Shown: positions 1 through 8,089 of the stretch, piece by piece
How the letters are laid out: each line of letters begins with the position of its first letter
Position numbering within the stretch: position 1 is the first letter of the stretch
From: Mycobacterium sp.
GTDB lineage: Bacteria; Actinomycetota; Actinomycetes; Mycobacteriales; Mycobacteriaceae
DNA: 64,000 nt
NCBI RefSeq assembly: GCF_004298145.1
Contig: NZ_SCRH01000026.1
Span: 27,597-91,596 of the forward strand
Direction of reading: 5' to 3'
Notes under the pieces: model-generated
What the model was told of the DNA's origin: nothing
Database searches by the model: none
Seen by the model: the letters and a program-made list of their open reading frames with translations, nothing else
Program-made: the position numbers and the translations under genes

Positions 1-289
1 TGCACCAGGTGTCCAGGCACAGACATTCGACGAGTTCTGCAATACGAAGCTGAATTGGCCGATGCCGTTGCCTCCGACCGTGGGCTCATCGCTGGGTGTG
101 ATCGATCAGGACACCACCTTGGAGTGCTTGACCAACATCACGGCAACTGCGCCTGACGGCCACGACGTGATGAATGACCCGGTAAATGACAGCTACAAAT
201 GGCAGATCAACAGCATGAATCCGCCTGCGGGGACGCTGGTCTCACGGACGCAGGAAATCCATTTGACCGTGAAGCCTGCGACGTTCTGA
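1..289 (+). CDS. 3' end of an exported PASTA-like protein (5' partial)
   Basis: The frame is open from the window edge to a TGA at 287-289, so the start lies outside. About 95 residues are visible. They show a cysteine pair (FCNTK, ECLTN) and a tail of the form LPPTVGSSL...NPPAGTLV...IHLTV, which resembles one extracellular PASTA-type ligand-binding domain with its closing 'PaGt-v-V' strand. An ATG at 62 would remove the first cysteine, so it is not the likely start. The family assignment is by pattern only and the function is unknown. It lies at the head of a patch of decayed accessory genes. Confidence 0.5.
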   Translation, partial: APGVQAQTFDEFCNTKLNWPMPLPPTVGSSLGVIDQDTTLECLTNITATAPDGHDVMNDPVNDSYKWQINSMNPPAGTLVSRTQEIHLTVKPATF

Positions 290-302
290 CGGGAGAACCG
301 AA

Positions 303-529
303 ATGACCAAGTCCCCGCGGCCATTCGTCATCATGGCGATTATCGGACCGTCCTCTTTTTCGTGACGTACATCCTGATGCAGTTGGCCTTTGGCGCCGCC
401 GACACCGCCCATTCCGGAAGGCTGGTGTTCCAAATCGGCGGATTCGCCATGTTCTTGGCATGGTTGGCCAGCATCGTGGTGACGGTAGTGGGCATCGTCG
501 GCGCGATCCTTCGCACCGTTCGACGTTGA
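303..529 (+). pseudogene. Small membrane protein, apparently frameshifted
   Basis: An ATG at 303, 14 bases after the previous stop, begins MTKSPRPF and then runs into a TGA after 20 codons. From base 326 a second frame reads on without a stop as RHHGDYRTVLFFVTYILMQ and ends at TGA 527-529. It contains two hydrophobic segments and a basic RTVRR tail. Joining the frames at the shared base 326 gives one plausible protein of about 75 residues with two membrane spans, so a one-base loss (or a sequencing error) is inferred. Alternatively only the part from GTG 362 is translated. The function is unknown. Confidence 0.5.
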
Positions 530-552
530 GATCCACCGAGGGCGGGGCTTAA

Positions 553-1038
553 TCAGGGAAACTCGCGACCACCGGCACCGGGCCAAGGACCAGATTCAGC
601 ACCGGGGTTCATCGGAGTCTCGTTGAATCCGGGTGCCGGTGGTATCACTCCGAACGGGCCAGGACCAACGATTTGCCCACCTGGGTGTGGAGTCGGGCAG
701 TAGTTGACAACCGCGGCGTTCACCCAAGCAGAAGCCTGGCTCATATTGACCGCGCCAGGAATACCGGACGGTGTGAGTCCCCCGTGGTCAGCACCACCGC
801 GCCAATTGTCACGGACGATCATGGCGTCCTGCGCTGGCGTATATCCATGACTGAGGCTGTCGCAGATTGCATGGCCTACCTTGATCAGTGCACCAGGACC
901 ATTGGCGGAGGTGATGCCGTGAGCCGCCAGCGTGCTGAGATAGCTGTCATCATCAGCTTGGGCAGCCGGAGCCGACAGAATAGCCAGTGTGGCGGAGACA
1001 GCGAGTAACGCAAGAGCCCGGCGGGCAGTAATGGTCAT
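553..1038 (-). CDS. DUF732-type secreted protein
   Basis: This is a 161-residue protein with a clear signal peptide: MTITARRALALLAVSATLAIL followed by an APAAQA cleavage region. The mature domain has the DUF732 pattern: D-D-SYLSTLAAHGI, then a GHAICDSLSHGYTPAQDA segment and a second cysteine in VNYCP, probably forming one disulfide. The last 45 residues are rich in Pro and Gly and look disordered. DUF732 proteins are common in mycobacteria, are exported and have no known biochemical role. Its promoter must overlap the remnant gene on the other strand at about 1055-1538. Confidence 0.8.
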   Translation of the reverse strand: MTITARRALALLAVSATLAILSAPAAQADDDSYLSTLAAHGITSANGPGALIKVGHAICDSLSHGYTPAQDAMIVRDNWRGGADHGGLTPSGIPGAVNMSQASAWVNAAVVNYCPTPHPGGQIVGPGPFGVIPPAPGFNETPMNPGAESGPWPGAGGREFP

Positions 1039-1054
1039 GGCTGCGCCCTCTTCA

Positions 1055-1538
1055 AATTGGTCAAACCCGCTGGTAACACCCCTGATTCAGGCTCAGACGC
1101 CCCCAGGAAGATACGGGTGTGGCGGCATCGTCGGGCTCGCATACGACCATGCACCGACGCTGGAAGCATCCAAAGCTGAGATCCAGCAGATGATCGCGGT
1201 CCTCAAACAACACGGCTGGGGTGGGCCAGGAGATTTCCACACCCATGCCTCCGCACTGAGCAAACAGGGCGTCACGGCGGTCTTTGACCCGTACTCCTCA
1301 GTCCAGAATTCGGGAGGGTCGATCACGATCTACGGCGAATGCCGCGACATGACCACCAAAGCGAACATGCTGCCCGAACCGATACCACAAGATCAGTTGG
1401 CGTGACGCCACCCAAGACGGTGTCGTGCAGATCGACGTGCCGAATAGGTGCCTTCACCATGACGCCGTCGGTGCCAGCCCCAAGCGCGGCATGATGACGT
1501 TCGGCTTGGACTGCGACCTCTTTACTGCGGCGCAGTAG
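1055..1538 (+). pseudogene. Remnant of a cysteine-containing exported protein, N-truncated and frameshifted
   Basis: One frame reads GRYGCGGIVGLAYDHAP... to ...SITIYGECRDMTTKANMLPE and stops at 1403-1405. At about 1378-1382 the coding character moves to the next frame, which reads RYHKISWRDATQDGVVQIDVP, then NRCLHHDA and FGLDCDLFTAAQ, and ends at TAG 1536-1538. Cysteines occur on both sides of the break, as in a disulfide-bonded exported protein. No plausible start or signal peptide is left, because the 5' part is replaced by the divergent DUF732 gene. I infer a degraded gene. The 3' end overlaps the next minus-strand gene by 17 bases. Confidence 0.45.
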
Positions 1539-2004
1539 CGGTGGTCGATGCTGGCAAATTGAACTGTTCGAACGCCGCCCAAGCGAGCGCGCCAGGATCG
1601 GACTGCCACATGATGCGATCGCCTTCGGCGGTGACGTGGACCGCGACATTGTGATCGACGTTTTTGGAGCTGTGGACGACGGCCAGCCCCTCGTACTCAT
1701 TACCCGACTTGTGCATCACGTCGACCTTGCTCACCACCAGGTGGTACTGCGCGAAGCGTTGATCAGTGTCAAAGCTCTGCTGCATCGAGGCCTTGACTTC
1801 GCTGGCTACCGCTGCTTCCCGGTTGCTGTCTTCACGCTGAGAAAGGAAGTGCCAAGCAGCAGCGATCGCGATCACGATTCCCGCGCAGATTAAAATCTTC
1901 TCTAAACCCGACCGTTCCTTCCACCACCCGACGATCCTGTTCTGAGTGGTGCCGTCGGCCGGACCGGGCGGATTTTCAATCGGACGAATGTCGTCAGTGG
2001 ACAT
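1522..2004 (-). CDS. Single-pass membrane protein of unknown function
   Basis: This 160-residue protein has an acidic, Pro-rich N-terminus (MSTDDIRPIENPPGPADG). One transmembrane helix follows at about residues 37-53 (ILICAGIVIAIAAAWHFL), then an extracytoplasmic domain of roughly 100 residues without cysteines. The layout, a short cytoplasmic tail with one helix and a small alpha/beta-looking outer domain (YHLVVSKVDVMHKSGNEYEG, VAVHVTAEG), recalls small mycobacterial membrane proteins, but I do not recognise the family. It sits alone on the minus strand in the accessory patch. Confidence 0.6.
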   Translation of the reverse strand: MSTDDIRPIENPPGPADGTTQNRIVGWWKERSGLEKILICAGIVIAIAAAWHFLSQREDSNREAAVASEVKASMQQSFDTDQRFAQYHLVVSKVDVMHKSGNEYEGLAVVHSSKNVDHNVAVHVTAEGDRIMWQSDPGALAWAAFEQFNLPASTTATAPQ

Positions 2005-2121
2005 ATACGGGAATGTTAGCGCGGCGCTAATCGCGGCGAAGCAATTTCAGTAATGCGTTCACGACGATTTGCCAGTGCCCTGGCTACGTTAGCGGCACCC
2101 ATAGCGGCAAGGCCATAGCGC

Positions 2122-2796
2122 TCAGTAGTCATCTTCATCGGAGTTGTCGGAGATGGCCACCACGCGGATATCCTCGGGCGAAGAAGGCAGCTGTTGGCGT
2201 TGTTCAGAACGATCTCCTTGCAGCGCCGCTTGCACCTCCGGCCATTTTTCGGAGGGAATGAAGGTTCGTATGACCTCGATGATGCGCCCAACGTCGGCGA
2301 TGATGGTGGACATATCTGTCCCTTGGGCACGAGCATCAATCATCGCCTGTAGTTTCTCGGCTGCCCGTAGCCCGGTGTCGATGCTGACGTCCACGTCGCC
2401 ATTGACCAGTCGACTGAACGCCTCATTCATGATGCATTCATAGAGGGCCATCGGCGTGAGAGCTGTTGCCACGCCGTTCACGATATCGATTTGGGCTTCG
2501 CGGGCACGGCGCTCGACGATCTCCCTGTAGGTGGCACGGGCGACCTGCTGCACCGGAAAATGCCGGGCAGCGTGGTTGCGGACCGAGTCAATCGTCACCG
2601 TTTTTCCCGCCGCGGTTTTGTCGTCTCCAAGGGCGCGCAAGATCATGGCGTAGCTGGAACCGGTGGCCAACAGATCGTTGACCTTCTTCCGCACCGCGTC
2701 ATCGCTGCAAACACGGCATCGGGGCTCAACGAGGTGGAAGCCGGTGATGTTTGGGACCAACTTGACCGAGTCGTCGATCATCTGGGGCAGGGACAT
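2122..2796 (-). CDS. Phage-type DNA-binding protein, small-terminase-like
   Basis: This is a 224-residue protein. Residues about 27-30 (CRVC) and a following helix-turn-helix-like stretch (VNDLLATGSSYAMILRALGD...VTIDSVRNHAARHF) match the architecture of small terminase subunits of actinobacteriophages, which combine a Cys-x-x-Cys knuckle with an HTH that ends in a basic RNHAARHF helix. The middle is helical, and the tail is acidic (SDNSDEDDY). A Shine-Dalgarno-like AAGGAG lies nine bases before the ATG. No large terminase, integrase or capsid gene is in the window, so this is either a phage remnant or a domesticated regulator. Assignment is by motif only. Confidence 0.5.
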   Translation of the reverse strand: MSLPQMIDDSVKLVPNITGFHLVEPRCRVCSDDAVRKKVNDLLATGSSYAMILRALGDDKTAAGKTVTIDSVRNHAARHFPVQQVARATYREIVERRAREAQIDIVNGVATALTPMALYECIMNEAFSRLVNGDVDVSIDTGLRAAEKLQAMIDARAQGTDMSTIIADVGRIIEVIRTFIPSEKWPEVQAALQGDRSEQRQQLPSSPEDIRVVAISDNSDEDDY

Positions 2797-2798
2797 GG

Positions 2799-2930
2799 CT
2801 ATCGCTCCTTAACTCCGGATCGGGCGGTGGGCTTTTTGCGGTACTTCCCTGCACTTTTAAGCAACCACGTGCCTTCCGGACAGGGTAGGGACCAAGGTTG
2901 GTCAATCGAATCGGGATTAGAGCTCGGCAT
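2799..2930 (-). CDS. Possible small protein upstream of the terminase-like gene
   Basis: An ATG at 2930 opens 43 codons (beginning MPSSNPDSIDQPW, ending RKKPTARSGVKER) that stop three bases before the next gene. The basic Lys/Arg-rich end also contains the ribosome-binding site of the downstream gene, as in a translationally coupled pair. No convincing Shine-Dalgarno sequence precedes it and the family is not recognised, so it could be a chance frame. Confidence 0.2.
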   Translation of the reverse strand: MPSSNPDSIDQPWSLPCPEGTWLLKSAGKYRKKPTARSGVKER

Positions 2931-3267
2931 GAGCGCAGCGGGGGAACCGTGCCGATGAGCCGCAAGGGTGCCGACGGTTCCGCTCTGCCGAATATCACCG
3001 GCATCTCGCGATGCTTCCGTCATGGCATCGGCCGGGGCGATCTCTTCTTTCCCACGACGGTCGCAGCGGGCTCTGGCCAGTAACTGGACGGCGCCGTTTT
3101 AGTCCCGGTCCGCAGTCAGTCCGCAGTAGATTCAATGGAACTTTCGGCTCCCGTCAGAACCAACTAACCTGACCAGCGTGTTTCTTGCGCAGCCGTCAGA
3201 GCTAACGGCAACAAACGCCCAGCAAGGAATCCGGAATAGACGCCAAACCCAAGCGGGTTGACGAGGC
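2931..3267. other. Intergenic edge of the accessory patch
   Basis: No credible gene was found in about 335 bases. Two directly repeated GTCCGCAGT words stand around 3107-3130. The visible switch from mixed composition to very GC-rich coding DNA happens at about 3190-3270, just before the conserved core begins. No tRNA or integrase remnant that would mark a phage attachment site was recognised. Confidence 0.4.
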
Positions 3268-3702
3268 ATGACTCAACAGTTCCCGGACACCGAAACGATC
3301 AACGCATTCAACAAGACCATCGCCGACGAATTCCGCGCCAACAACGGCAAGGTCGGCGGTCAGTTCGCTAACGCCGACCTGTTGCTGCTGCACACGACCG
3401 GCGCCAAGTCCGGCCGGCCCCGGGTGTCGCCGCTGGCCTATTTCCGCATCGACGGCAAGCTCATCGTCATCGGATCGTTCGCCGGCGCCCCGGTCAGCCC
3501 GGCCTGGGTGCACAACCTGCGGGCCGACCCGCGGGCCCGCGTGGAGGTCGGCGCCGACCAATTCGACGTGACCGCGCGCGAGCTGCCGGCCGACGAGCGC
3601 GGCGACCTCTTCGACAAGGTCACCGCCGCGGCGCCCGGGTTCGCCGAGTACCAGGCCAAGACCAGCAGGATGATTCCGCTGTTCGAGCTCGTCCGGACCT
3701 AG
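3268..3702 (+). CDS. Deazaflavin(F420)-dependent nitroreductase family protein
   Basis: This 144-residue protein belongs to the Ddn/F420-dependent quinone reductase split-barrel family. It has the hallmark TTGAKSGRPRVSPL loop (residues about 33-46, binding the F420 phosphate), then VIGSFAGAPVSPAWVHNL and the ARVEVG strand. Family members use reduced cofactor F420 to reduce quinones or nitro compounds, often near the membrane. The exact substrate cannot be read from sequence. The length is usual. It ends three bases before the next gene, which suggests cotranscription. Confidence 0.85.
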   Translation: MTQQFPDTETINAFNKTIADEFRANNGKVGGQFANADLLLLHTTGAKSGRPRVSPLAYFRIDGKLIVIGSFAGAPVSPAWVHNLRADPRARVEVGADQFDVTARELPADERGDLFDKVTAAAPGFAEYQAKTSRMIPLFELVRT

Positions 3703-3705
3703 CCG

Positions 3706-4773
3706 GTGGGCGCCTCGCGGACGGCGGTGCCCTCGTTGGTTCTCGCCGCCGCGCGCGCGGGTGGCAAGCGGCTGCGCGCGGTGTGGTTCAACCTGGTGCA
3801 GACCTCGGTGGCCGCGGGCGCGTCCTGGTTCCTGACGCACGACGTCCTCGGTCACCCGCAGCCGTTCTTCGCGCCGATCGCCGCGGCGGTGTCGCTGTCG
3901 ACCAGCAACGTGCTCCGCGCGCAACGCGCCATCCAGATGATGATCGGAGTGACCCTCGGGATCGGGCTGGGCTCGGCGGTGCAGGGGCTACTCGGGCCGG
4001 GAGACCTGCCCATCGGCGTCGCCGCGCTGGTGGCGCTGGGTGCCGCGGTGTTCATCGGGGGCGGCTTCATCGGGCACGGGATGATGTTCGCCAATCAGAC
4101 TGCGGTGTCGGCGATCCTGGTGCTGGCGCTCTATCACGGCGGTGTGGGACTGGAACGCATCTTCGACGCGCTGATCGGCGGTGCGGTGGCCATCGTCTTC
4201 GCGGTCGTGCTGTTTCCCGCCGACCCGCGCACAGTGCTGCGCGCCGCGCGCGTCGGCGTCCTGACGGTGCTGCACGACGTCTTGTCGCGTGCCGCCGACA
4301 TCGCCGCCGGACGCAAAGCCGCCCCACCCGATTGGCCGCTGAAGGCCGTCGATCGAGTGCACGAACAGCTCAGCGGCCTGCTCGAGGCGCGCACCACCGC
4401 CCGCCACGTCGTCACCATCGCGCCGCGGCGGTGGGGCCTGCGCGACGCCGTCGATGCGGCCGATCACCACGCCGTGCACGTGGCGCTGCTGGCCGGTTCG
4501 GTGCTGCAGCTGGCACGTGCGGTCGCCCCCACCGAAGACGGCGGCCACGAGCGGCCTGCGCAGCGCGTGCACACGGTGCTGGTCGTGCTCGCGGCCGCGA
4601 CCGCCCTCGCCGAAGCCGATCCCGCCGGCGCCCGCGCGTACGCCGCGTCGGCGCGTCACCACGCTTCGCGGTTGCGGTCCGGTGGCGGCGGGAAAACCCC
4701 AGCGATGCTCGCCGACGAGGTCAGCACCTGCATCGACGACCTGCAACGGGTCATCGACCTTCGGCACGTGTGA
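3706..4773 (+). CDS. FUSC-family membrane protein (Rv2571c-like)
   Basis: A GTG start lies three bases after the preceding stop. The 355-residue protein has a hydrophobic N-terminal half (residues about 20-170) with several transmembrane helices, including a small-residue-rich run around GVTLGIGLGSAV and GGGFIGHGMMFANQ. A soluble, mostly helical C-terminal half follows. This is the arrangement of FUSC/aromatic acid exporter (ArAE) proteins, which are thought to export aromatic carboxylates. Position and length match Rv2571c of M. tuberculosis. The substrate is unknown. Confidence 0.75.
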   Translation: MGASRTAVPSLVLAAARAGGKRLRAVWFNLVQTSVAAGASWFLTHDVLGHPQPFFAPIAAAVSLSTSNVLRAQRAIQMMIGVTLGIGLGSAVQGLLGPGDLPIGVAALVALGAAVFIGGGFIGHGMMFANQTAVSAILVLALYHGGVGLERIFDALIGGAVAIVFAVVLFPADPRTVLRAARVGVLTVLHDVLSRAADIAAGRKAAPPDWPLKAVDRVHEQLSGLLEARTTARHVVTIAPRRWGLRDAVDAADHHAVHVALLAGSVLQLARAVAPTEDGGHERPAQRVHTVLVVLAAATALAEADPAGARAYAASARHHASRLRSGGGGKTPAMLADEVSTCIDDLQRVIDLRHV

Positions 4774-4776
4774 ATC

Positions 4777-5166
4777 TCACCGCGAGTCGGCCAGGAACTC
4801 CTGCACCAATTTCCGCGGCGCCTGCGTCAGCCACGCCTCGGTGATGAGCTCCTGGAGGTCGCGCACCGAGATCTCGGCCAGGTTGACCAGCACCGCGGGG
4901 TAGCCGTCGAAATGCGGGGTGGTGAAGTAGGTTCGCGGCTCGTCGTCGATCAGCGCGAACTTGACGCCTTCGTCGGACACCCGAACCCCGAGGATGTCGC
5001 CGCGCGGCGGTTCCGGGGCGTTGCGGGCCAGCGCTTCGCGCTCCGAGGGCCGCAGCGGCCGCTCCCAGGCCAGCAACTTCTTGCCGACCCGCCAGTCGTG
5101 CGGTGACGGCTCGGAGGTGAGGGCCAGCTCGCCGACGATGCGGGCGACCTCGTCCCACGTGGCCAC
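4777..5166 (-). CDS. MmcQ/YjbR-like conserved protein (Rv2570-like)
   Basis: The GTG at 5166 (VATWDEVARIV) gives 129 residues, the length I recall for Rv2570. Longer frames upstream translate into low-complexity Arg/Ala sequence and are not credible. The protein shows the YjbR/CyaY-like pattern: W-x-V-G-KKLLAWERPL, then EGVKFALIDDEPRTYFTTPHFDGYPAVLVNL, then a C-terminal EAWLTQAPRKL helix typical of this DNA-binding-like fold. The biochemical role is unknown. It converges on the FUSC gene with only three bases between the stops. Confidence 0.75.
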   Translation of the reverse strand: MATWDEVARIVGELALTSEPSPHDWRVGKKLLAWERPLRPSEREALARNAPEPPRGDILGVRVSDEGVKFALIDDEPRTYFTTPHFDGYPAVLVNLAEISVRDLQELITEAWLTQAPRKLVQEFLADSR

Positions 5167-5245
5167 TCCTCGATTGTGCTCCCGTTTCGGCGCGGTCGCC
5201 GTCGTATCGGCAAACGCTCGGTGACCCGACGGCCCGCGCGGCGCC

Positions 5246-6223
5246 GTGGCATGTGATGTGATCGGCCTTGTGCCCGAAGCTCCGAGGGAAGTCGATGCCG
5301 CGGCCGCCCGCCGGCATCGGGTCACCCACCGCACCGAGTACCGCTACTCCGACGTCGTGACCAGCTCTTACGGACGCGGTTTCCTGACCCCGCGCGACTC
5401 GTTGCGGCAGCGTCGCGTCGCACACCAACTGACCATCGAGCCGGCCCCCGCCGACAGTTCCACCAGCACGGACACATACGGGAACATCAGCTCCTACTTC
5501 CACGTGACCGAGCCGCACAGCGTCCTGACGGTGGTCAGCGATTCCATCGTCGACGTCTACCCGCCGGCGCCCGGCCTGTACGCCGGCGGACCGGCGGTCC
5601 GGCCGTGGGAGGCGGCCCGGCCGGCCGGGCGCATCGGGGCGCTGGCGACCGAATTCACCCTGGACCTGAACCCGCCGGAGATCACCGACGAGGTCCGCGA
5701 GTACGCGGCCCCCAGCTTCACGCCCGGGCGGCCCTTGATCGAGGTGCTGCGCGACCTGGCGTCGCGGATCTTCACCGACTTCACCTACCGGTCCGGCTCC
5801 ACGACGATTTCCACCGGGGTCAACGAGGTTCTGGCGGCCCGGGAAGGGGTATGTCAAGACTTTGCCAGGCTGGCGATCGCCTGCCTGCGCGCCAACGGTT
5901 TGGCGGCCAGCTACGTGTCCGGCTATCTGGCCACCGACCCGCCCCCCGGAAAGGATCGGATGATCGGCATCGACGCCACGCACGCCTGGGCCGCGGTGTG
6001 GACTCCGCAGGATCCCGGCCAATTCGAGTGGCTGGGGCTCGATCCCACCAACGACCAGATGGTCGACGAGCGCTACATCGTGGTGGGACGCGGCCGCGAC
6101 TACGCGGATGTCCCGCCGCTGCGCGGCATCATCTACACCGACTCGGAGCACAGCGTGATCGACGTCGCGGTCGATGTGGTGCCCTACCCGGACCCGCGCG
6201 AAGGCGACGTCTTGCATGCGTGA
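5246..6223 (+). CDS. Transglutaminase-like cysteine protease family protein (Rv2569c-like)
   Basis: This 325-residue protein has an N-terminal immunoglobulin-like half (HRTEYRYSDVVTSSYGRGFLTPR, the 'transglutaminase N' signature). A papain-like core follows with a complete triad: Cys in GVCQDFARL (about residue 207), His in ATHAWAAVW and Asp in LGLDPTNDQ. Such proteins hydrolyse or transfer peptide or isopeptide amides. In many bacteria they are clustered with ATP-grasp/alpha-E genes, as here. The GTG at 5246 was chosen; a GTG at 5270 is also possible. It overlaps the next gene by 8 bases (ATGCGTGA), so the two are translationally coupled. Confidence 0.85.
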   Translation: MACDVIGLVPEAPREVDAAAARRHRVTHRTEYRYSDVVTSSYGRGFLTPRDSLRQRRVAHQLTIEPAPADSSTSTDTYGNISSYFHVTEPHSVLTVVSDSIVDVYPPAPGLYAGGPAVRPWEAARPAGRIGALATEFTLDLNPPEITDEVREYAAPSFTPGRPLIEVLRDLASRIFTDFTYRSGSTTISTGVNEVLAAREGVCQDFARLAIACLRANGLAASYVSGYLATDPPPGKDRMIGIDATHAWAAVWTPQDPGQFEWLGLDPTNDQMVDERYIVVGRGRDYADVPPLRGIIYTDSEHSVIDVAVDVVPYPDPREGDVLHA

Positions 6224-7271
6224 CTTCACCTGTCCCAACTGCGGCCAGCGCCTGACGTTCGAGAACTCGACCTGCCTGAATTGCGGCGGCGCGCTGGGAT
6301 TTTCGCTCGACCGGATGGCGCTGCTGGTGATCTCTGACGACGAAGCAACCGAGCACGCCGGCGTCGTACCCGCCGGCGAGTATCAGCTGTGCGCCAATCT
6401 ACAACTGGCCGAATGCAATTGGCTGGTACCGGTCAACACCCCCCGGCTGCTCTGCGCGTCGTGCGCGCTGACGACCGAGCGGCCCAACGACGCCGACACC
6501 GTCGGGCTGGCCGGGTTCGCCCGGGCGGAGGCGGCCAAACGACGACTGCTCGCCGAGCTGCACGAGCTGAAGCTGCCCATCGTCGGGCGTGACAAGGATC
6601 CCGGTTACGGGCTGGCCTTCCGGCTGCTGTCCAGCGCACACGAGAACGTGCTGACCGGGCACGAGAATGGCGTCATTACAATCGATTTGGCCGAGGGTGA
6701 CGACGTGCACCGCGAGCAGCTGCGGATCGAGATGGACGAGCCGTACCGGACCCTGCTGGGGCACTTCCGCCACGAGATCGGGCATTACTACTTCTACCGG
6801 CTGATCGCCCCGTACCGCGACCACCTGGAGCGGTTCAACGAGCTGTTCGGCGACCCCGACGCCTCCTACTCCGAGGCGCTTGACCGCCACTACAGCGAGG
6901 GCGCACCGGAGGGCTGGCGGGACGACTTCGTCTCGTCCTATGCCACCATGCATCCGAGCGAGGATTGGGCCGAGACGTTCGCCCACTACCTGCACATCCG
7001 GGACGCGCTGGACACCTCGGCGTGGTGCGGACTGGCGGCGGCGTCGGCCACCTTCGATCGGCCGGCGCTGGGGCCCAGCGCTTTTCAGACGATCATCGAC
7101 ATGTGGCTGCCGTTGTCGTGGTCACTGAACATGGTGAACCGGTCGATGGGTCACGACGACCTGTACCCGTTCGTGCTGCCGGCCGCGGTGCTGGAGAAGA
7201 TGAAGTTCATCCACGCCGTCGTCGACGACGCGACGTCGGAGTCCCGGGGTCCCGCGTCCGTGGGGGGCTGA
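6216..7271 (+). CDS. Putative zinc-binding metallopeptidase (Rv2568c-like)
   Basis: The ATG at 6216 overlaps the preceding stop and gives 351 residues. An N-terminal zinc ribbon is formed by CPNCGQ and CLNCGG (residues 5-24), and a further CASC lies near residue 85. The peptidase core carries the gluzincin motif HEIGH in HFRHEIGHYYFYRL, followed about 60 residues later by SEDWAETFAHYLH, whose Glu is the likely third zinc ligand. The family is annotated as a putative zinc peptidase, but I know of no proven substrate. Coupling to the transglutaminase gene suggests the two act on the same peptide product. Confidence 0.85.
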   Translation: MRDFTCPNCGQRLTFENSTCLNCGGALGFSLDRMALLVISDDEATEHAGVVPAGEYQLCANLQLAECNWLVPVNTPRLLCASCALTTERPNDADTVGLAGFARAEAAKRRLLAELHELKLPIVGRDKDPGYGLAFRLLSSAHENVLTGHENGVITIDLAEGDDVHREQLRIEMDEPYRTLLGHFRHEIGHYYFYRLIAPYRDHLERFNELFGDPDASYSEALDRHYSEGAPEGWRDDFVSSYATMHPSEDWAETFAHYLHIRDALDTSAWCGLAAASATFDRPALGPSAFQTIIDMWLPLSWSLNMVNRSMGHDDLYPFVLPAAVLEKMKFIHAVVDDATSESRGPASVGG

Positions 7272-7327
7272 GTCGCGCTCGGGACCGTAACGCGATTCGC
7301 GACGGCACAAACGGGAATACTGCGACG

Positions 7328-8008
7328 ATGTGCTTCTCGATGACGGCGGATCTGGTGGTGGGGGCTGGGCTCGTGCCGGTCGCGGTCGCGACCCTGCGCG
7401 AGGTGAAGCACTGGCGCGAAGTGCCATTTGCTTTGTTGCCGACGGTGTTCGCAGTCCACCAGTTCATCGAGGCGGCCGTGTGGCCCAATAGCGTTGTCTC
7501 CCCCGGGATGGCCCACTTGGCGATGCTCGCATATGTCTTCATCGCATTGCCGCTGCTTCCCGCGTTGGTTCCGTGGGCGATCTTGATGCTGGAACCGTGT
7601 GGCGCCCGGCTACGGGTGGCGCCTTTTGCGGTGCTCGGCATCGTCGTTTCGGTCTATCTGGCTGTCGTCGTGCTCACCGAACCAGTCAAAGTGACCAGGG
7701 GCCCCCATGCGCTGCAGTACCAGACCGGCGTCGACGGCGGCTACGTGTGGGCGGGGCTCTACGTCATCGCGGTCATCGGGCCGGCGTTGATGTCGGGCTA
7801 TCGCTCCATTGTGGTGTTCGGATTAGCGAACCTGGTGGGGCTGATCGTGGTCGCTCTCCTCTACGTGCATGCGTTCGCGTCACTGTGGTGCATCTACGCC
7901 GCCACGCTGTCGGTCCTGGCGCTGGTGCACATGGTGCGGCGTCGGCGACTGCCCGATCCGCACCGCTACCACGGCGTCGCCGCGGATCGGGTGGCATTGA
8001 ATGTGTGA
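7328..8008 (+). CDS. DUF6629-type multi-pass membrane protein
   Basis: The ATG at 7328 opens MCFSMTADLVVGAGLVPVA. The 226-residue protein has about seven hydrophobic helices, conserved-looking HQFIEAAVW and YVHAFASLWCIYAA segments, and a basic RRRRLPDPHRYHG tail. The start MCFS and HQF-E-W are what I recall for DUF6629 proteins, which have no known function. The long open frame upstream of 7328 overlaps the peptidase gene and is not coding. It lies 56 bases after the peptidase, possibly in the same transcript. Confidence 0.7.
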   Translation: MCFSMTADLVVGAGLVPVAVATLREVKHWREVPFALLPTVFAVHQFIEAAVWPNSVVSPGMAHLAMLAYVFIALPLLPALVPWAILMLEPCGARLRVAPFAVLGIVVSVYLAVVVLTEPVKVTRGPHALQYQTGVDGGYVWAGLYVIAVIGPALMSGYRSIVVFGLANLVGLIVVALLYVHAFASLWCIYAATLSVLALVHMVRRRRLPDPHRYHGVAADRVALNV

Positions 8009-8042
8009 AAGATGTAGGGAGAGAATGAAGCTAGGCGGAATT

Positions 8043-8089
8043 GCCGTACTCCTTCTCACCCCGCTTCGCGGGCTGCATCGTCGTACGGC
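8043..8089. terminator. Nested inverted repeat between convergent genes
   Basis: Seven-base perfect arms GCCGTAC (8043-8049) and GTACGGC (8083-8089) enclose a smaller hairpin, CCCGC-TTC-GCGGG (8060-8072). The structure sits between two converging genes and touches the stop codon of the minus-strand gene, so it is a likely bidirectional transcription terminator. There is no U-run, as is usual for mycobacteria. Confidence 0.5.

Noticed and set aside
3063..3267. tRNA gene or phage attachment site at the patch border
   Set aside because: No cloverleaf-compatible sequence, CCA end or repeated core could be identified.
3988..4767. Long minus-strand frames opposite the FUSC gene
   Set aside because: They are antisense shadows typical of high-GC coding DNA; the plus-strand frame has clear membrane helices.
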